The notes below the pieces were generated by a model, which saw only the letters and a list, made by a program, of their open reading frames with translations, did no database searches and had not been told where the DNA came from. Made by a program: the position numbers and the translations under genes. Below, in pieces: positions 18,241-28,319 of a stretch of 64,000 nucleotides of DNA. Every line of letters starts with the position of its first letter. The stretch's first letter is position 1. Source of the stretch: Rhodopseudomonas rhenobacensis (GTDB taxonomy: Bacteria; Pseudomonadota; Alphaproteobacteria; Rhizobiales; Xanthobacteraceae); NCBI RefSeq assembly GCF_014203125.1, contig NZ_JACHIH010000001.1, forward strand, positions 293,546 through 357,545, in the 5' to 3' direction.

Positions 18241-18564
18241 ATAGGACCGCAGCGCGTCAGCGCGAGTGTCCCGGCTGCGGCCCTTCCGATCTGGATCGGT
18301 CACGCCAAATCGTCTTGGAGACCGGCAATTTCGGTTATTTTCTAAGACGTTGCGCCGCCGCTCGCGTGAGCGCGGCCGAGAGTTTCTTGACTTTCCCCGG
18401 CTTCGTCCTGTAAATCCGCCGCACTTCTCGAAGAGTCTTGCTTTTCGACCCGCCGCCCGGTCCCGGAGACCGGAGGTCAACGCCCGACAGCGCTGTGCGC
18501 CCTCGGGCGCGAATTTGTTTTGTGCAGGCCTTTCGCCGAAGGGCTGTTGTCTGGATTTGTGCCG
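18241..18564. other. Intergenic stretch between pucA and ffh
   Basis: About 320 bases carry no recognised gene, RNA or repeat. The stretch presumably contains the ffh promoter. Open frames in it run into ffh in other frames and show no family features. Confidence 0.5.
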
Positions 18565-20106
18565 ATGTTCGACAATCTGTCGGAAAAACTTGGTGGCATT
18601 CTCAATCGGCTGACCCGCCGCGGGTCGCTGACCGAGGCCGACGTCGACGCCGCGATGCGCGAAGTGCGCCGCGCGCTGCTCGAGGCCGACGTCTCGCTCG
18701 AAGTGGTCAAGAGCTTCACCGACAAGGTCCGCGAGCAGGCGATCGGCGCCACCGTGGTGAAGTCGGTGACGCCCGGCCAGATGGTGGTCAAGATCGTCCA
18801 TGACGAGCTGGTCGCCACGCTCGGCTCCGACGCCCAGATCATCGACCTCAACGCCGTGCCGCCGGTGCCGATCATGATGGTCGGTCTGCAGGGCTCCGGC
18901 AAAACCACCACCACCGCCAAGCTCGCCCGCCGCCTCACCCAGCGCGACAAGCGCCGTGTGCTGATGGCTTCGCTCGACGTCTATCGCCCGGCGGCGATGG
19001 AGCAATTGGCGATTCTGGGCCGCGATCTCGAAATCGACACGCTGCCGATCGTCGAAGGCCAGCAGCCGGCGCAGATCGCGCGCCGCGCCATCGAGGCCGC
19101 CAAGCTCGGCGGCTACGACGTGGTGCTGCTCGACACCGCCGGCCGCACCACGCTCGACGACGAGATGATGGCGGAAGCCGCCGAAATCAAAGCCGTCGCC
19201 AGCCCGCACGAAGTGCTGCTGGTCGCCGACAGTCTGACCGGCCAGGACGCCGTCAATCTGGCGCGCGCCTTCGACACCCAGGTCGGCCTCACCGGCATCG
19301 TGCTGACGAGGGTCGATGGCGACGGCCGCGGCGGCGCCGCGCTGTCGATGCGCGCCGTCACCGGCAAGCCGATCAAGCTGATGGGCACCGGCGAAAAGAC
19401 CGACGCGCTGGAAGACTTTCATCCGAGCCGGATCGCCGGCCGGATCCTCGGCATGGGCGACGTGGTGTCGCTGGTCGAGAAGGCCGCCTCGCATCTCGAC
19501 GCCGAGAAGGCCGCCGCGGTCGCCGAGAAGATGCGCAAGGGGCAGTTCGACCTCTCCGACATGCGCGAGCAATTGCTGCAGATGACCAAGATGGGCGGCA
19601 TCGGCGGGCTGATGGGGCTGATGCCCGGCATCGCCAAGATGAAGAGCCAGATCGCCGCCTCGCGGATCGACGACAAGGTGCTGAACCGGCAGATCGCGAT
19701 CATCGATTCGATGACCCGGCAGGAGCGCAAGAACCCCGACATCCTCAAGGCCAGCCGCAAGAAGCGCATCGCCGCGGGCGCCGGGCTGAAGGTCGAAGAG
19801 GTCAACAAGCTGCTGAAAATGCACCGCAACATGGCCGACATGATGAAGGCCGTGGGCCGCGGCAAGGGCGGCCCGATGGCTGGTCTCGCGCAAGCGATGG
19901 GATTCGGCGGCGGCATGCCGTCGCCCGAGCAGATCAAGGCGATGCAGGAGCAGCAGGCGCAAGGCGGCGGATTGCCGGAGCTGCCGAAGGATCTGCCGCC
20001 CAGCCTGCGCGGTGGGCTGCCGAAGCTTCCGGGTCTTACCGGCCTCAGCGGGAAACCGACGTTGCCCGGGCTCGGCGGCTTCCCGGGCTTCGGCAAGAAG
20101 AAATGA
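18565..20106 (+). CDS. ffh: Signal recognition particle protein Ffh
   Basis: The 513-residue SRP GTPase has an N domain, a G domain with Gly-Leu-Gln-Gly-Ser-Gly-Lys-Thr-Thr-Thr, Asp-Thr-Ala-Gly-Arg and Thr-Arg-Val-Asp-Gly-Asp-Gly-Arg-Gly-Gly, and a methionine-rich M domain from about residue 300 that binds 4.5S RNA and signal sequences. Its C-terminus is a Gly/Pro/Leu-rich tail. ATG 18565 is chosen because it starts the conserved Met-Phe-Asp-Asn-Leu; an in-frame start at 18520 would add 15 residues. Confidence 0.98.
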   Translation: MFDNLSEKLGGILNRLTRRGSLTEADVDAAMREVRRALLEADVSLEVVKSFTDKVREQAIGATVVKSVTPGQMVVKIVHDELVATLGSDAQIIDLNAVPPVPIMMVGLQGSGKTTTTAKLARRLTQRDKRRVLMASLDVYRPAAMEQLAILGRDLEIDTLPIVEGQQPAQIARRAIEAAKLGGYDVVLLDTAGRTTLDDEMMAEAAEIKAVASPHEVLLVADSLTGQDAVNLARAFDTQVGLTGIVLTRVDGDGRGGAALSMRAVTGKPIKLMGTGEKTDALEDFHPSRIAGRILGMGDVVSLVEKAASHLDAEKAAAVAEKMRKGQFDLSDMREQLLQMTKMGGIGGLMGLMPGIAKMKSQIAASRIDDKVLNRQIAIIDSMTRQERKNPDILKASRKKRIAAGAGLKVEEVNKLLKMHRNMADMMKAVGRGKGGPMAGLAQAMGFGGGMPSPEQIKAMQEQQAQGGGLPELPKDLPPSLRGGLPKLPGLTGLSGKPTLPGLGGFPGFGKKK

Positions 20107-20225
20107 GAATTTTGCCCGACCCGATCACTTAAGGCGCGCGATCTGCGCGCCTCAGGCTGACCGGCCGGGCTTCCACCGTTCACTAATTTTTCGAAACACG
20201 TACGAGACACCTCAAAGGAGACATC

Positions 20226-20558
20226 ATGTCAGTCGTTATCCGCCTCGCCCGCGCCGGCACCAAGAAGCGCCCGGTCTATCACGTCGTCGTCGCCGACTCG
20301 CGCTTCCCCCGTGACGGTCGCTTCATCGAGCGGCTCGGCCATTTCAATCCGCTGCTGCCGAAGGATAGCGAAGCCCGCCTGAAGCTCGACATCGACAAGG
20401 TCAAGGCCTGGGTCGAGAAGGGCGCGCAGCCGTCGGATCGCGTCGCCCGCTTCCTCGACGCCGCCGGCGTCAAGAAGCGCGAAGCCCGCAACAACCCGGA
20501 AAAGGCCGTGCCCCGCAAGGAGCGCAAGGCCGCCGCTGAAGCCGCCGCCAAGAAGTAA
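20226..20558 (+). CDS. rpsP: 30S ribosomal protein S16
   Basis: The 110-residue protein has the S16 pattern Ile-Arg-Leu-Ala-Arg-x-Gly-x-Lys-Lys-Arg-Pro at the start, [10 protein letters not shown] next, and a Lys/Ala-rich tail longer than in E. coli. AAAGGAGA precedes the ATG as a ribosome-binding site. It begins the usual rpsP-rimM-trmD-rplS order. Confidence 0.98.
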   Translation: MSVVIRLARAGTKKRPVYHVVVADSRFPRDGRFIERLGHFNPLLPKDSEARLKLDIDKVKAWVEKGAQPSDRVARFLDAAGVKKREARNNPEKAVPRKERKAAAEAAAKK

Positions 20559-20643
20559 GCGCGTGCTGATCGCCTCATGCTTTGCCGCGCGCGGCTTATG
20601 CCGTGCGGCTCGGCATGAGGTCAGCAGGTCGTTGGCGCACACC

Positions 20644-20733
20644 GTCATGGCCGGGCTCGTCCCGGCCATCCACGCCCACAGGCGAAGCTTTCGATGTCTC
20701 TTCGTGGATGGCCGGGACAAGCCCGGCCATGAC
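20644..20733. repeat. Intergenic palindromic repeat, family F, copy 1
   Basis: GTCATGGCCGGGCTCGTCCC on the left is matched by GGGACAAGCCCGGCCATGAC on the right. It lies between rpsP and rimM. Confidence 0.9.
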
Positions 20734-20792
20734 GCGGAGAGGATGCCGATAGCCGCGCGCGGCGTTGCCCGCGTCTCGGGGAATGCGCGCTG

Positions 20793-21323
20793 ATGCCGGC
20801 GGAGAAAATCTGCGTCGCCAGGATCGGCGCGCCGCATGGCGTGCGCGGCGCGGTCAAGCTGTGGCCGTTCACCGCCGATCCGTTGGCCGTGCTCGATTAT
20901 GGTCCGCTCTCCACCAAGGACGGCAAGCGCAGCTTCGAAGTGGAAACCGCGCGCGAAGCCAAGGGCCATCTGGTGGCGACGCTGCAGGGCGTCGTCAGCC
21001 GCGAGGACGCCGAACGGCTGAACGGCATCGAACTCTACATCGATCGCGACCAATTGCCGCCGCCCGAGGAGGGCGAGTACTACCACGCCGATCTGATCGG
21101 GCTGGCCGCCGTCAATGCCGCCGACGAGCCGATCGGCAAGGTGCTGGCGATCCATAATTTCGGCGCCGGCGACATCATCGAGATCGCGCCACTGCAAGGC
21201 CCGACGCTGCTATTGCCATTCACCAATGCGGTGGTGCCGACCGTCGACATCGCTGCCGGCCGCGTGGTGATCGAACTGCCCGCCGAGATCGAAGGCGACG
21301 ACCCGGCGCAGGCGGATATTTGA
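20793..21323 (+). CDS. rimM: Ribosome maturation factor RimM
   Basis: The 176-residue protein shows the RimM N-terminal motif [12 protein letters not shown] and a C-terminal PRC-barrel with Tyr-Tyr-His-Ala-Asp-Leu-Ile-Gly. It binds S19 and helps 16S rRNA 3'-domain assembly. A palindromic repeat on each side separates it from rpsP and trmD, genes that usually sit closer. Confidence 0.95.
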   Translation: MPAEKICVARIGAPHGVRGAVKLWPFTADPLAVLDYGPLSTKDGKRSFEVETAREAKGHLVATLQGVVSREDAERLNGIELYIDRDQLPPPEEGEYYHADLIGLAAVNAADEPIGKVLAIHNFGAGDIIEIAPLQGPTLLLPFTNAVVPTVDIAAGRVVIELPAEIEGDDPAQADI

Positions 21324-21362
21324 AGCGGTTCTGACGTCGATCAGCCCATCTTCGAGCTTCCC

Positions 21363-21475
21363 GTGTCCCGGGCGCGTAGCGCTGCTCCGCAGACCCGGGA
21401 CCGTTCCAGATGCTGCCGTCCGTAACGGCCCCGGCTCGCGACGCAATACTGCGTATTGCATCGCGTCCGGGGCGC
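21363..21475. repeat. Intergenic palindromic repeat, family A, copy 3
   Basis: Begins GTGTCCCGGGCGCG, contains CCGTAACGGCCCCGGCTCG and ends CGCGTCCGGGGCGCG. It lies between rimM and trmD. Confidence 0.85.
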
Positions 21476-21542
21476 GGCGCTCCATTCCGAATTCACTCAT
21501 CGTCCGATTTGACGGCGCGGGTCCGGCGCGCCAAGGAAAGCC

Positions 21543-22286
21543 ATGAGCTTTGAACCGACCCCTTGGCGCGCCACCGTGCTGACGCTGTTTCCCGAGATGT
21601 TTCCCGGCCCGCTCGGCGTCAGCCTGGCCGGCCGCGCGCTGGCGTCCGGGCTGTGGGCGCTGGAAGTCTGCGACATCCGCGATTCCGCGACCGACAAGCA
21701 TCGCAGCGTCGACGACACCCCGGCCGGCGGCGGCCCCGGCATGGTGCTGCGCGCCGACGTGCTGGCGGCGGCGATCGATGCGGCTGACGCCGGCGAAACC
21801 CGCCCGCGCCTCGTGATGAGCCCGCGCGGCCGCCCCCTGACCCAGGCGAAAGTCGCGGAACTCGCGGCCGGGCCCGGGCCGCTGATCGTCTGCGGCCGCT
21901 TCGAGGGCATCGACCAGCGGGTGATCGACGCCCGCGGGCTGGAAGAAGTCTCGATCGGCGATTACGTGCTGTCCGGCGGCGAGATCGCCGCATTGGCGCT
22001 GCTCGATGCCTGCGTCCGGCTGCTGCCCGGGGTGATGGGCAAGCAGGGCTCGGCGCTGGAGGAGAGCTTTTCCGACGGGCTGTTGGAATATCCGCAATAC
22101 ACCAGGCCGCAATTGTTCGAAGATCGGCCGATTCCGGAAATATTAACCAGCGGCGATCATGCCAAAGTTGCGGCTTGGCGGCGCGCCGAGGCGGAAAAGC
22201 TCACGCGCGCCCGACGGCCGGACCTGTTCGCCACGCGGCCGCAACCGAATCGCCAAAAACCGCCAAAAAGCACGACGGACGGGTGA
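21543..22286 (+). CDS. trmD: tRNA (guanine(37)-N1)-methyltransferase TrmD
   Basis: The 247-residue SPOUT methyltransferase has [12 protein letters not shown], [10 protein letters not shown], and the trefoil-knot SAM site [10 protein letters not shown]. It makes m1G37, preventing frameshifting. rplS follows after 113 bases. Confidence 0.97.
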   Translation: MSFEPTPWRATVLTLFPEMFPGPLGVSLAGRALASGLWALEVCDIRDSATDKHRSVDDTPAGGGPGMVLRADVLAAAIDAADAGETRPRLVMSPRGRPLTQAKVAELAAGPGPLIVCGRFEGIDQRVIDARGLEEVSIGDYVLSGGEIAALALLDACVRLLPGVMGKQGSALEESFSDGLLEYPQYTRPQLFEDRPIPEILTSGDHAKVAAWRRAEAEKLTRARRPDLFATRPQPNRQKPPKSTTDG

Positions 22287-22399
22287 CAAAGCTTCGTCTT
22301 TGCCGTATAGCACCGCCAAATCCGCGCACTGGCAGGATAACTAGATAGTCGCGCAGCCCGCGCCGGGATGGCTGGGCGCGCCGCCGATGGAGAATTGCA

Positions 22400-22795
22400 A
22401 TGAATCTCATTCAAGAGCTCGAAAAAGAGCAGTTCGACAAATTGTCCGCCGGCAAGGTGATTCCGGAGTTCGGTCCCGGCGATACCGTGATCGTCAACGT
22501 CAAGGTGATCGAAGGCGAGCGCTCCCGCGTGCAGGCCTATGAAGGCGTCTGCATCGGCCGCTCCGGCGGCGGCATCAACGAGAGCTTCACCGTGCGCAAG
22601 ATTTCCTACGGCGAGGGCGTCGAGCGCGTGTTCCCGCTGCTGTCCCCGATGATCGACTCGATCAAGGTGGTGCGCCGCGGCAAGGTGCGTCGCGCCAAGC
22701 TGTATTACCTGCGCGACCTGCGCGGCAAATCCGCCCGCATCGTCGAGAAGAAGACCGAACGCCCGGCCAAGGTCGTTGCCGGCGCTGCCGAGTAA
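22400..22795 (+). CDS. rplS: 50S ribosomal protein L19
   Basis: The 131-residue protein has the L19 motifs Pro-Gly-Asp-Thr-Val, Val-Gln-Ala-Tyr-Glu-Gly-Val-Cys-Ile and [11 protein letters not shown]. It sits at the 30S-50S interface. A strong terminator follows, closing the rpsP-rplS block. Confidence 0.98.
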   Translation: MNLIQELEKEQFDKLSAGKVIPEFGPGDTVIVNVKVIEGERSRVQAYEGVCIGRSGGGINESFTVRKISYGEGVERVFPLLSPMIDSIKVVRRGKVRRAKLYYLRDLRGKSARIVEKKTERPAKVVAGAAE

Positions 22796-22821
22796 GCTTC
22801 TCGTCAAATCCAATTCAGACG

Positions 22822-22850
22822 AAAAGCGCGGGGTTTGCCCGCGCTTTTTT
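22822..22850 (+). terminator. Rho-independent terminator after rplS
   Basis: An 11-base-pair stem (22822-22832 with 22838-22848), a 5-base loop and a run of six T at 22845-22850. Confidence 0.93.
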
Positions 22851-22870
22851 CGTTGCGACAGCAGACATCC

Positions 22871-23003
22871 GTGTCCCGGACGCGGTGTGGCGCGCAGCGC
22901 CGCGCCGCGAGCCGGGACCGTGACGAAGGCTGTGTCCGTAACGGCCCCGGATCTGCAGCGCACCACGCCGCTACGCGACGTGTTGCACTGCGTCCGGGGC
23001 ACG
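22871..23003. repeat. Intergenic palindromic repeat, family A, copy 4
   Basis: Starts GTGTCCCGGACGCGG, contains CCGTAACGGCCCCGG and ends CGTCCGGGGCACG. It occupies the first part of the rplS-leuC gap. Confidence 0.85.
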
Positions 23004-23075
23004 GGCTCGTTGGAACCGCGCGGCGCAGCGCAGTCGAACCGTTGTCCCATCGCCGCATCGTGCTATATGAGTGGA

Positions 23076-23180
23076 ATGTTTCCAATCCGTCCGCTGGCAG
23101 CACGTATCGTGCTCGACGACCGCAGCCGCCTGCCCTGGCGGTTCTTCGGCCGGCTGACCACGGCTGCGCTTACGGCTTGA
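23076..23180 (+). CDS. Possible 34-residue open frame upstream of leuC
   Basis: A short frame from ATG 23076 to TGA 23178-23180 encodes a basic, Arg- and Leu-containing peptide with no recognised family. It ends 63 bases before leuC. It lacks a run of leucine codons, so there is no sign of a classical leucine attenuator, and it may be chance. Confidence 0.2.
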   Translation: MFPIRPLAARIVLDDRSRLPWRFFGRLTTAALTA

Positions 23181-23243
23181 GCCGACGACGCCTCGCGTCC
23201 GCTCGCCGTTGCTCTCTTTCCGTTTCGACAAGGTTGAAATCTC

Positions 23244-24665
<1,422 letters not shown>

Positions 24666-24707
24666 CTACGCCAGGCCAAACAACGCTGCCGAGACCTAAA
24701 ACAAATT

Positions 24708-24731
24708 CAGGCGCCCATCGGGCGCCTGTTT
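24708..24731 (+). terminator. Probable terminator after leuC
   Basis: CAGGCGCCC at 24708-24716 pairs perfectly with GGGCGCCTG at 24720-24728 around a 3-base loop, followed by a short TTTCGTTT tract. Confidence 0.75.
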
Positions 24732-24817
24732 CGTTTCAGCGGGTGCTCACCAGTAGACAACCGCCCGATCGCCTCGCAGCACACGCATGGGTCGCCTGCA
24801 TGTGCTGGACCGACTTG

Positions 24818-25123
24818 TTACCAGGATGGTTCCAGGCCGTAGCCGAGCCCAAACGGGAAGAACGGCGCGATGCCGTGCGGCCGGTAGTATGTCGGGCGCG
24901 CGTAGTAGGTCGGCGACGTCACCGCGCGCCGCAGGTGGCGGTGATGGCGGACGTGGCGGCGCGCTGGGCGACGGGCGCTGACATCGGTGGCGGAAACCGC
25001 GTCGGGCCTGCGCGCCACTTCCGCCCCAGGGCCGGTTTCGGATGCAGCCAGCGCCGGCGCGCCAGGTGCCAGCAGGATTGCAACGATCACGGCTCCGAGC
25101 CAATTCCTCATCGCAACCCCCAT
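24818..25123 (-). CDS. Small exported basic protein of unknown function
   Basis: The 101-residue protein has a signal peptide (hydrophobic about residues 8-26, Ala-Leu-Ala-Ala end), then an Arg/His-rich middle (Arg-Arg-His-Val-Arg-His-His-Arg) and a C-terminus rich in Tyr, Pro and Phe. ATG 25111 is an alternative start four codons in. It resembles its upstream neighbour on the same strand (25127-25462) in layout, so the two may be ancient duplicates. No function is recognised. Confidence 0.6.
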   Translation of the reverse strand: MGVAMRNWLGAVIVAILLAPGAPALAASETGPGAEVARRPDAVSATDVSARRPARRHVRHHRHLRRAVTSPTYYARPTYYRPHGIAPFFPFGLGYGLEPSW

Positions 25124-25126
25124 TCG

Positions 25127-25462
25127 TCAGCCGCGCCGCCAGAAGCAATTCATCCGCGGCGTGATCACCGTGCCGCTCGGCCGGAATTCCTCCACATAGG
25201 TCGCGGTGCAGTCGCGCACCGCATTGGGGCCGGGGTTGTAGCGCGGATACACCCCGTAGGCCCCCGGCCGGTAGATCGGATAGACCCGCAGCCGGGTCGG
25301 CGGCCGGCGGGTGACGCGGCGCTGCGCCGAGAGGTCGGATGCGGCCGGCGCGAGTGTCTGCGCCTGCTGCACGGCTGAACCGCTCTGCGCAGCTGCGAGT
25401 TGCGGCGCGCCGAGGCCGATCGCCAACAGCGCGAGCCCGATCGCGATGGTTCTGTCCCTCAT
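25127..25462 (-). CDS. Small exported protein of unknown function
   Basis: The 111-residue protein has a signal peptide (about residues 1-24, ending Leu-Ala-Ala-Ala-Gln) and a mature part with Arg-Arg-Val-Thr-Arg-Arg, Pro-Ile-Tyr-Arg-Pro and two cysteines late in the chain (Asp-Cys-Thr-Ala-Thr-Tyr and Asn-Cys-Phe-Trp), which could form a disulfide. Small Arg/Tyr-rich exported proteins of this kind are common in Bradyrhizobium relatives. Three bases separate it from the next gene on the strand. The frame extends 21 codons upstream, without a signal-like start. Confidence 0.65.
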   Translation of the reverse strand: MRDRTIAIGLALLAIGLGAPQLAAAQSGSAVQQAQTLAPAASDLSAQRRVTRRPPTRLRVYPIYRPGAYGVYPRYNPGPNAVRDCTATYVEEFRPSGTVITPRMNCFWRRG

Positions 25463-25580
25463 TCCCCGCTCCCGCATCGAAAGAAACCCCGCCGCTACGC
25501 TCTCCGATTGCCGCGCCGGCGTCAACCGGGCGCCGCGATCGCGCTTTGCGGAAACGGTTCCGATCTTCTAAGAGAGGCGG

Positions 25581-25982
25581 ATGTGGTCGTTGGCAAAATC
25601 GCCGTCGCTGGCCGAGATGGAAGCGATGGCGCACGAGATGTTCGGCCAGCTGCCGAAGGGGTTTCGCGACCTCTGCGACGGCGTGATCATCCGCGTCGAG
25701 GATTTCCCCGCCGACGAGGTGCTGGAAGAGATGCAGGCGGAGAGCGAGTTCGACCTGCTCGGCCTGTTCCAGGGCGTCGGGCTGCCGCAGCAGAGCCAGG
25801 ACGACATCGCCCGGCTGCCGAACATGATCTGGCTGTACCGCCGGCCGATCCTGGATTACTGGGCCGAGCACGACGAGAGCCTCGGCCATATCGTCCGCCA
25901 CGTGCTGGTGCACGAGATCGGCCACCATTTCGGGCTGTCGGACGACGACATGGAAGCCATCGAGGCCGAAGTCGCGGATTGA
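25581..25982 (+). CDS. Zincin-like metallopeptidase family protein
   Basis: The 133-residue cytoplasmic protein has the zinc motif His-Glu-Ile-Gly-His-His-Phe-Gly-Leu-Ser-Asp at about residues 113-123, the HExxHxxGxxD pattern of the small minimal zincin family PF06262. The acidic C-terminus Asp-Asp-Asp-Met-Glu is also typical. Substrates are unknown. It precedes leuD by 95 bases. Confidence 0.9.
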   Translation: MWSLAKSPSLAEMEAMAHEMFGQLPKGFRDLCDGVIIRVEDFPADEVLEEMQAESEFDLLGLFQGVGLPQQSQDDIARLPNMIWLYRRPILDYWAEHDESLGHIVRHVLVHEIGHHFGLSDDDMEAIEAEVAD

Positions 25983-26077
25983 GCCTCGCAGCAGGTGCAC
26001 ACGGCCCCGCGGAAATTGCCCTTGGAGCCGTCGCGCGATCGGGCTAAACTCTTGGCTTCATTCAGGGATGTATCGAC

Positions 26078-26683
26078 ATGGACAAGTTCACCACGCTGGA
26101 AGGCGTTGCCGCGCCGCTGAAGATCATCAATGTCGATACCGACATGATCATCCCCAAGCAGTATCTGAAAACCATCAAGCGCACCGGGCTCGGCAAGGGG
26201 CTGTTCTCCGAGCAGCGCTACAATGACGACGGCAGCGAGAACGTCGATTTCGTGCTCAACAAGCCGGCTTATCGCAACGCCAAGATCCTGGTCGCCGGCG
26301 ACAATTTTGGCTGCGGCTCGAGCCGCGAGCACGCGCCCTGGGCGCTCTTGGATTTCGGCATCCGCTGCGTGATCTCGACCTCGTTCGGCGATATTTTCTA
26401 CAACAACTGCTTCAAGAACGGCGTGCTGCCGATCCGCGTCTCGCAAGAGGATTTGGACAAGCTGTTCGACGACGCCGAGCGCGGCTCGAACGCCACCGTC
26501 ACCGTCGACCTCGGCAAGCAGGAAATCCGCGGCCCGGACGGCGGCACGGTGAAATTCGAGATCGACCCGTTCCGCAAGCACTGCCTGATGAACGGCCTCG
26601 ACGACATCGGGCTGACCTTGGAAAAGAAAGCCTCGATCGACGCTTACGAGGACAAGGCGAAGACCGAACGCGCCTGGGCGTAG
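26078..26683 (+). CDS. leuD: 3-isopropylmalate dehydratase small subunit
   Basis: The 201-residue protein has the LeuD swivel-domain signature [15 protein letters not shown] and the N-terminal Asp-Thr-Asp-Met-Ile-Ile-Pro-Lys-Gln segment. It completes the isomerase with LeuC (23.2 kb). A family D repeat follows the stop. Confidence 0.97.
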   Translation: MDKFTTLEGVAAPLKIINVDTDMIIPKQYLKTIKRTGLGKGLFSEQRYNDDGSENVDFVLNKPAYRNAKILVAGDNFGCGSSREHAPWALLDFGIRCVISTSFGDIFYNNCFKNGVLPIRVSQEDLDKLFDDAERGSNATVTVDLGKQEIRGPDGGTVKFEIDPFRKHCLMNGLDDIGLTLEKKASIDAYEDKAKTERAWA

Positions 26684-26703
26684 GTTGGACGCGCGCCTCT
26701 TTA

Positions 26704-26859
26704 CCTCTCCCTTCTTTGCGGGGAGAGGTCGACTTTCACGCGCTTTGGCGCGGGAAAATCGGGTGAGGGGGCGCCTGAGTTCAACCGAGACGCCCCCTCA
26801 CCCGACTCGAACGCGCTACGCGCATTCGAGCCACCCTCTCCCCGCAAGCGGGCGAGGGA
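26704..26859. repeat. Intergenic palindromic repeat, family D, copy 2
   Basis: The CCTCTCCCTTCTTTGCGGGG arm at the left and CCACCCTCTCCCCGCAAGCG at the right flank inverted GTGAGGGGGCG / CGCCCCCTCAC arms. It lies between leuD and higA. Confidence 0.85.
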
Positions 26860-26902
26860 CGCGCGCTGCCGATGCCGCCACGCCATCACAGGTCGGACCG
26901 TC

Positions 26903-27283
26903 TCACGCCGCCTCGTCGCCGCGGGTCGGGCGGATCAGCACCTCCGCGGAGATGCCGAGGTGCTCATGCAGCCGGCGTATCATCTCGATTGACAGGCTGC
27001 GCCGGCGATTCATCACCTCGGCGACGCGGGCGCGGGTCCCGATCAACGGCTCGAGATCCTTGCGGCTGAGGCCCTGCTGCTCCATGCGAAATTGAATCGC
27101 CTCGATCGGGTCGGGTGGGTCCATCGGATACTGCCGGGCCTCGTAAGCGTCGATCAGCGTCGCCAGCACGTCGAGCCGGTCGCCTTTGGGCGTCCCACTC
27201 TTGGCGCCCCAAAGCTGCTCGACTTCGACCAGCGCGTTCTGATAATCCGCCTCGGTGCGGATCGGCTTCAGTTCAGTCGCCAT
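26903..27283 (-). CDS. higA: HigA-type antitoxin / XRE-family regulator, without its toxin
   Basis: The 126-residue protein matches HigA antitoxins of the HigBA type: an N-terminal dimer and toxin-binding region (Ile-Arg-Thr-Glu-Ala-Asp-Tyr near residue 8 and Asp-Pro-Pro-Asp-Pro-Ile-Glu-Ala-Ile near 54) and a C-terminal helix-turn-helix (Gly-Leu-Ser-Arg-Lys-Asp-Leu... Gly-x-Arg-Ala-Arg-Val-Ala-Glu-Val-Met-Asn). The normal order is higB-higA with overlapping ends. Here only a short higB tail remains upstream, so this is an orphan antitoxin that might still act as a DNA-binding regulator. Confidence 0.88.
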   Translation of the reverse strand: MATELKPIRTEADYQNALVEVEQLWGAKSGTPKGDRLDVLATLIDAYEARQYPMDPPDPIEAIQFRMEQQGLSRKDLEPLIGTRARVAEVMNRRRSLSIEMIRRLHEHLGISAEVLIRPTRGDEAA

Positions 27284-27320
27284 GTTGCACCTTCCTCACG
27301 TCGAGCGGGTCGTAGGCTTG
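27273..27320 (-). pseudogene. Remnant of the HigB toxin C-terminus
   Basis: Directly after the citE-like stop, one frame reads Tyr-Asp-Pro-Leu-Asp-Val-Arg-Lys-Val-Gln-His-Gly-Asp then TGA at 27273-27275. This fits the C-terminal end of HigB toxins, which typically close with Tyr-Asp-x-Ile-Asp-Val followed by a short tail. Its last codons overlap the higA ATG (27281-27283), as an intact higB does. The rest of the toxin is missing. Confidence 0.7.
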
Positions 27321-27322
27321 GC

Positions 27323-28201
27323 CTACCGCCCCATCGCCGCAATCGCATCGGCGATCGCGATGGTTTTTTGCGCCATTTCGGCGTGCAGCCGCTCCACCAT
27401 CCGGCCGTCGAGCTGGATCGCGCCGCGGCCGGCGTTCTCCGGCTGCGCGAACGCGGCGATCACCTTGCGGGCATAAGCCACGTCCTCGGCCGGCGGCGTG
27501 AAGGCGGCGTTGCAGGCCTCGATCTGCGCCGGATGGATCAGCGTCTTGCCGTCGAAGCCGAGATCGCGCGCCTGCGCGCATTCGTGCGCGAAGCCCTCGA
27601 TATTGCCGATGTCGCTGTAGGGGCCGTCGAGAATCGACAGCCCGTGGGCGCGCGCCGCCAGCACGCAATGCGTCATCATCGGCAGCATCGCGGCACGGCC
27701 CGGCAGCATGCGGATGCCGGTCTCCCGCGAAATATCGTTCGGCCCGAACACGAAGCCGGCCAGCCGCATCTCGGAATCCTGCGACGCCGCCGCCAGCCCC
27801 TCGGCATGCAGCACGCCGCGCGCGGTCTCGATCATGATCCAGACCTTGATGGAGATGTCGGCGCCGATGTCGGTCAGCCGGTCGGCGATCGCGGTGAGAT
27901 CGGCGACGCTCGACACTTTCGGCACTAGCACGCCGTCCGGCCTGGCCTTGCCCGCCATGGTGAGGTCGTCGACCCACCACGGCGAGTCCAGGCTGTTGAT
28001 CCGGATCAGCACCTCGCGCTTGCCGTAGCCGCGGTCGGCGACCGCTTGGGCGATCTGCGCCCGCGCCGTGGCCTTGGCGTCCGGCGCCACCGAATCCTCG
28101 AGGTCGAGGATGATGCCGTCGGCATGCAGCAGCCGGGCCTTCTCCAGCGCCCGGGCGTTCGACCCCGGCATGAACAGCAGGCTGCGACGCGGACGGATCA
28201 T
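27323..28201 (-). CDS. CitE-like CoA ester lyase (HpcH/HpaI aldolase family)
   Basis: The 292-residue protein has the CitE family motifs Arg-Ser-Leu-Leu-Phe-Met-Pro-Gly-Ser-Asn at the start, Leu-Asp-Leu-Glu-Asp-Ser-Val (metal-binding) and Ile-Glu-Thr-Ala-Arg-Gly-Val. Such enzymes cleave or form malyl-, citramalyl- or related CoA esters. Without CitD and CitF nearby it is not a citrate lyase subunit; malyl-CoA or citramalyl-CoA lyase activity is more likely. ATG 28201 is chosen over an upstream start at 28240 because it begins the conserved region. Confidence 0.88.
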   Translation of the reverse strand: MIRPRRSLLFMPGSNARALEKARLLHADGIILDLEDSVAPDAKATARAQIAQAVADRGYGKREVLIRINSLDSPWWVDDLTMAGKARPDGVLVPKVSSVADLTAIADRLTDIGADISIKVWIMIETARGVLHAEGLAAASQDSEMRLAGFVFGPNDISRETGIRMLPGRAAMLPMMTHCVLAARAHGLSILDGPYSDIGNIEGFAHECAQARDLGFDGKTLIHPAQIEACNAAFTPPAEDVAYARKVIAAFAQPENAGRGAIQLDGRMVERLHAEMAQKTIAIADAIAAMGR

Positions 28202-28319
28202 GGACTCACCCTCGGTTGCACATTTCGCAGCCGATAACATTTCGCGCGGCGCGCCGAAAGGCTTGTTCCGGAACGCATCCTATGGTTATCCCGGGCGGGA
28301 TCTCGCGAGGCGCGCACCG

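Noticed and set aside
23004-23243. Leucine attenuator or T-box upstream of leuC
   Set aside because: The short frame has no leucine codon run, and no terminator/antiterminator pair could be drawn.
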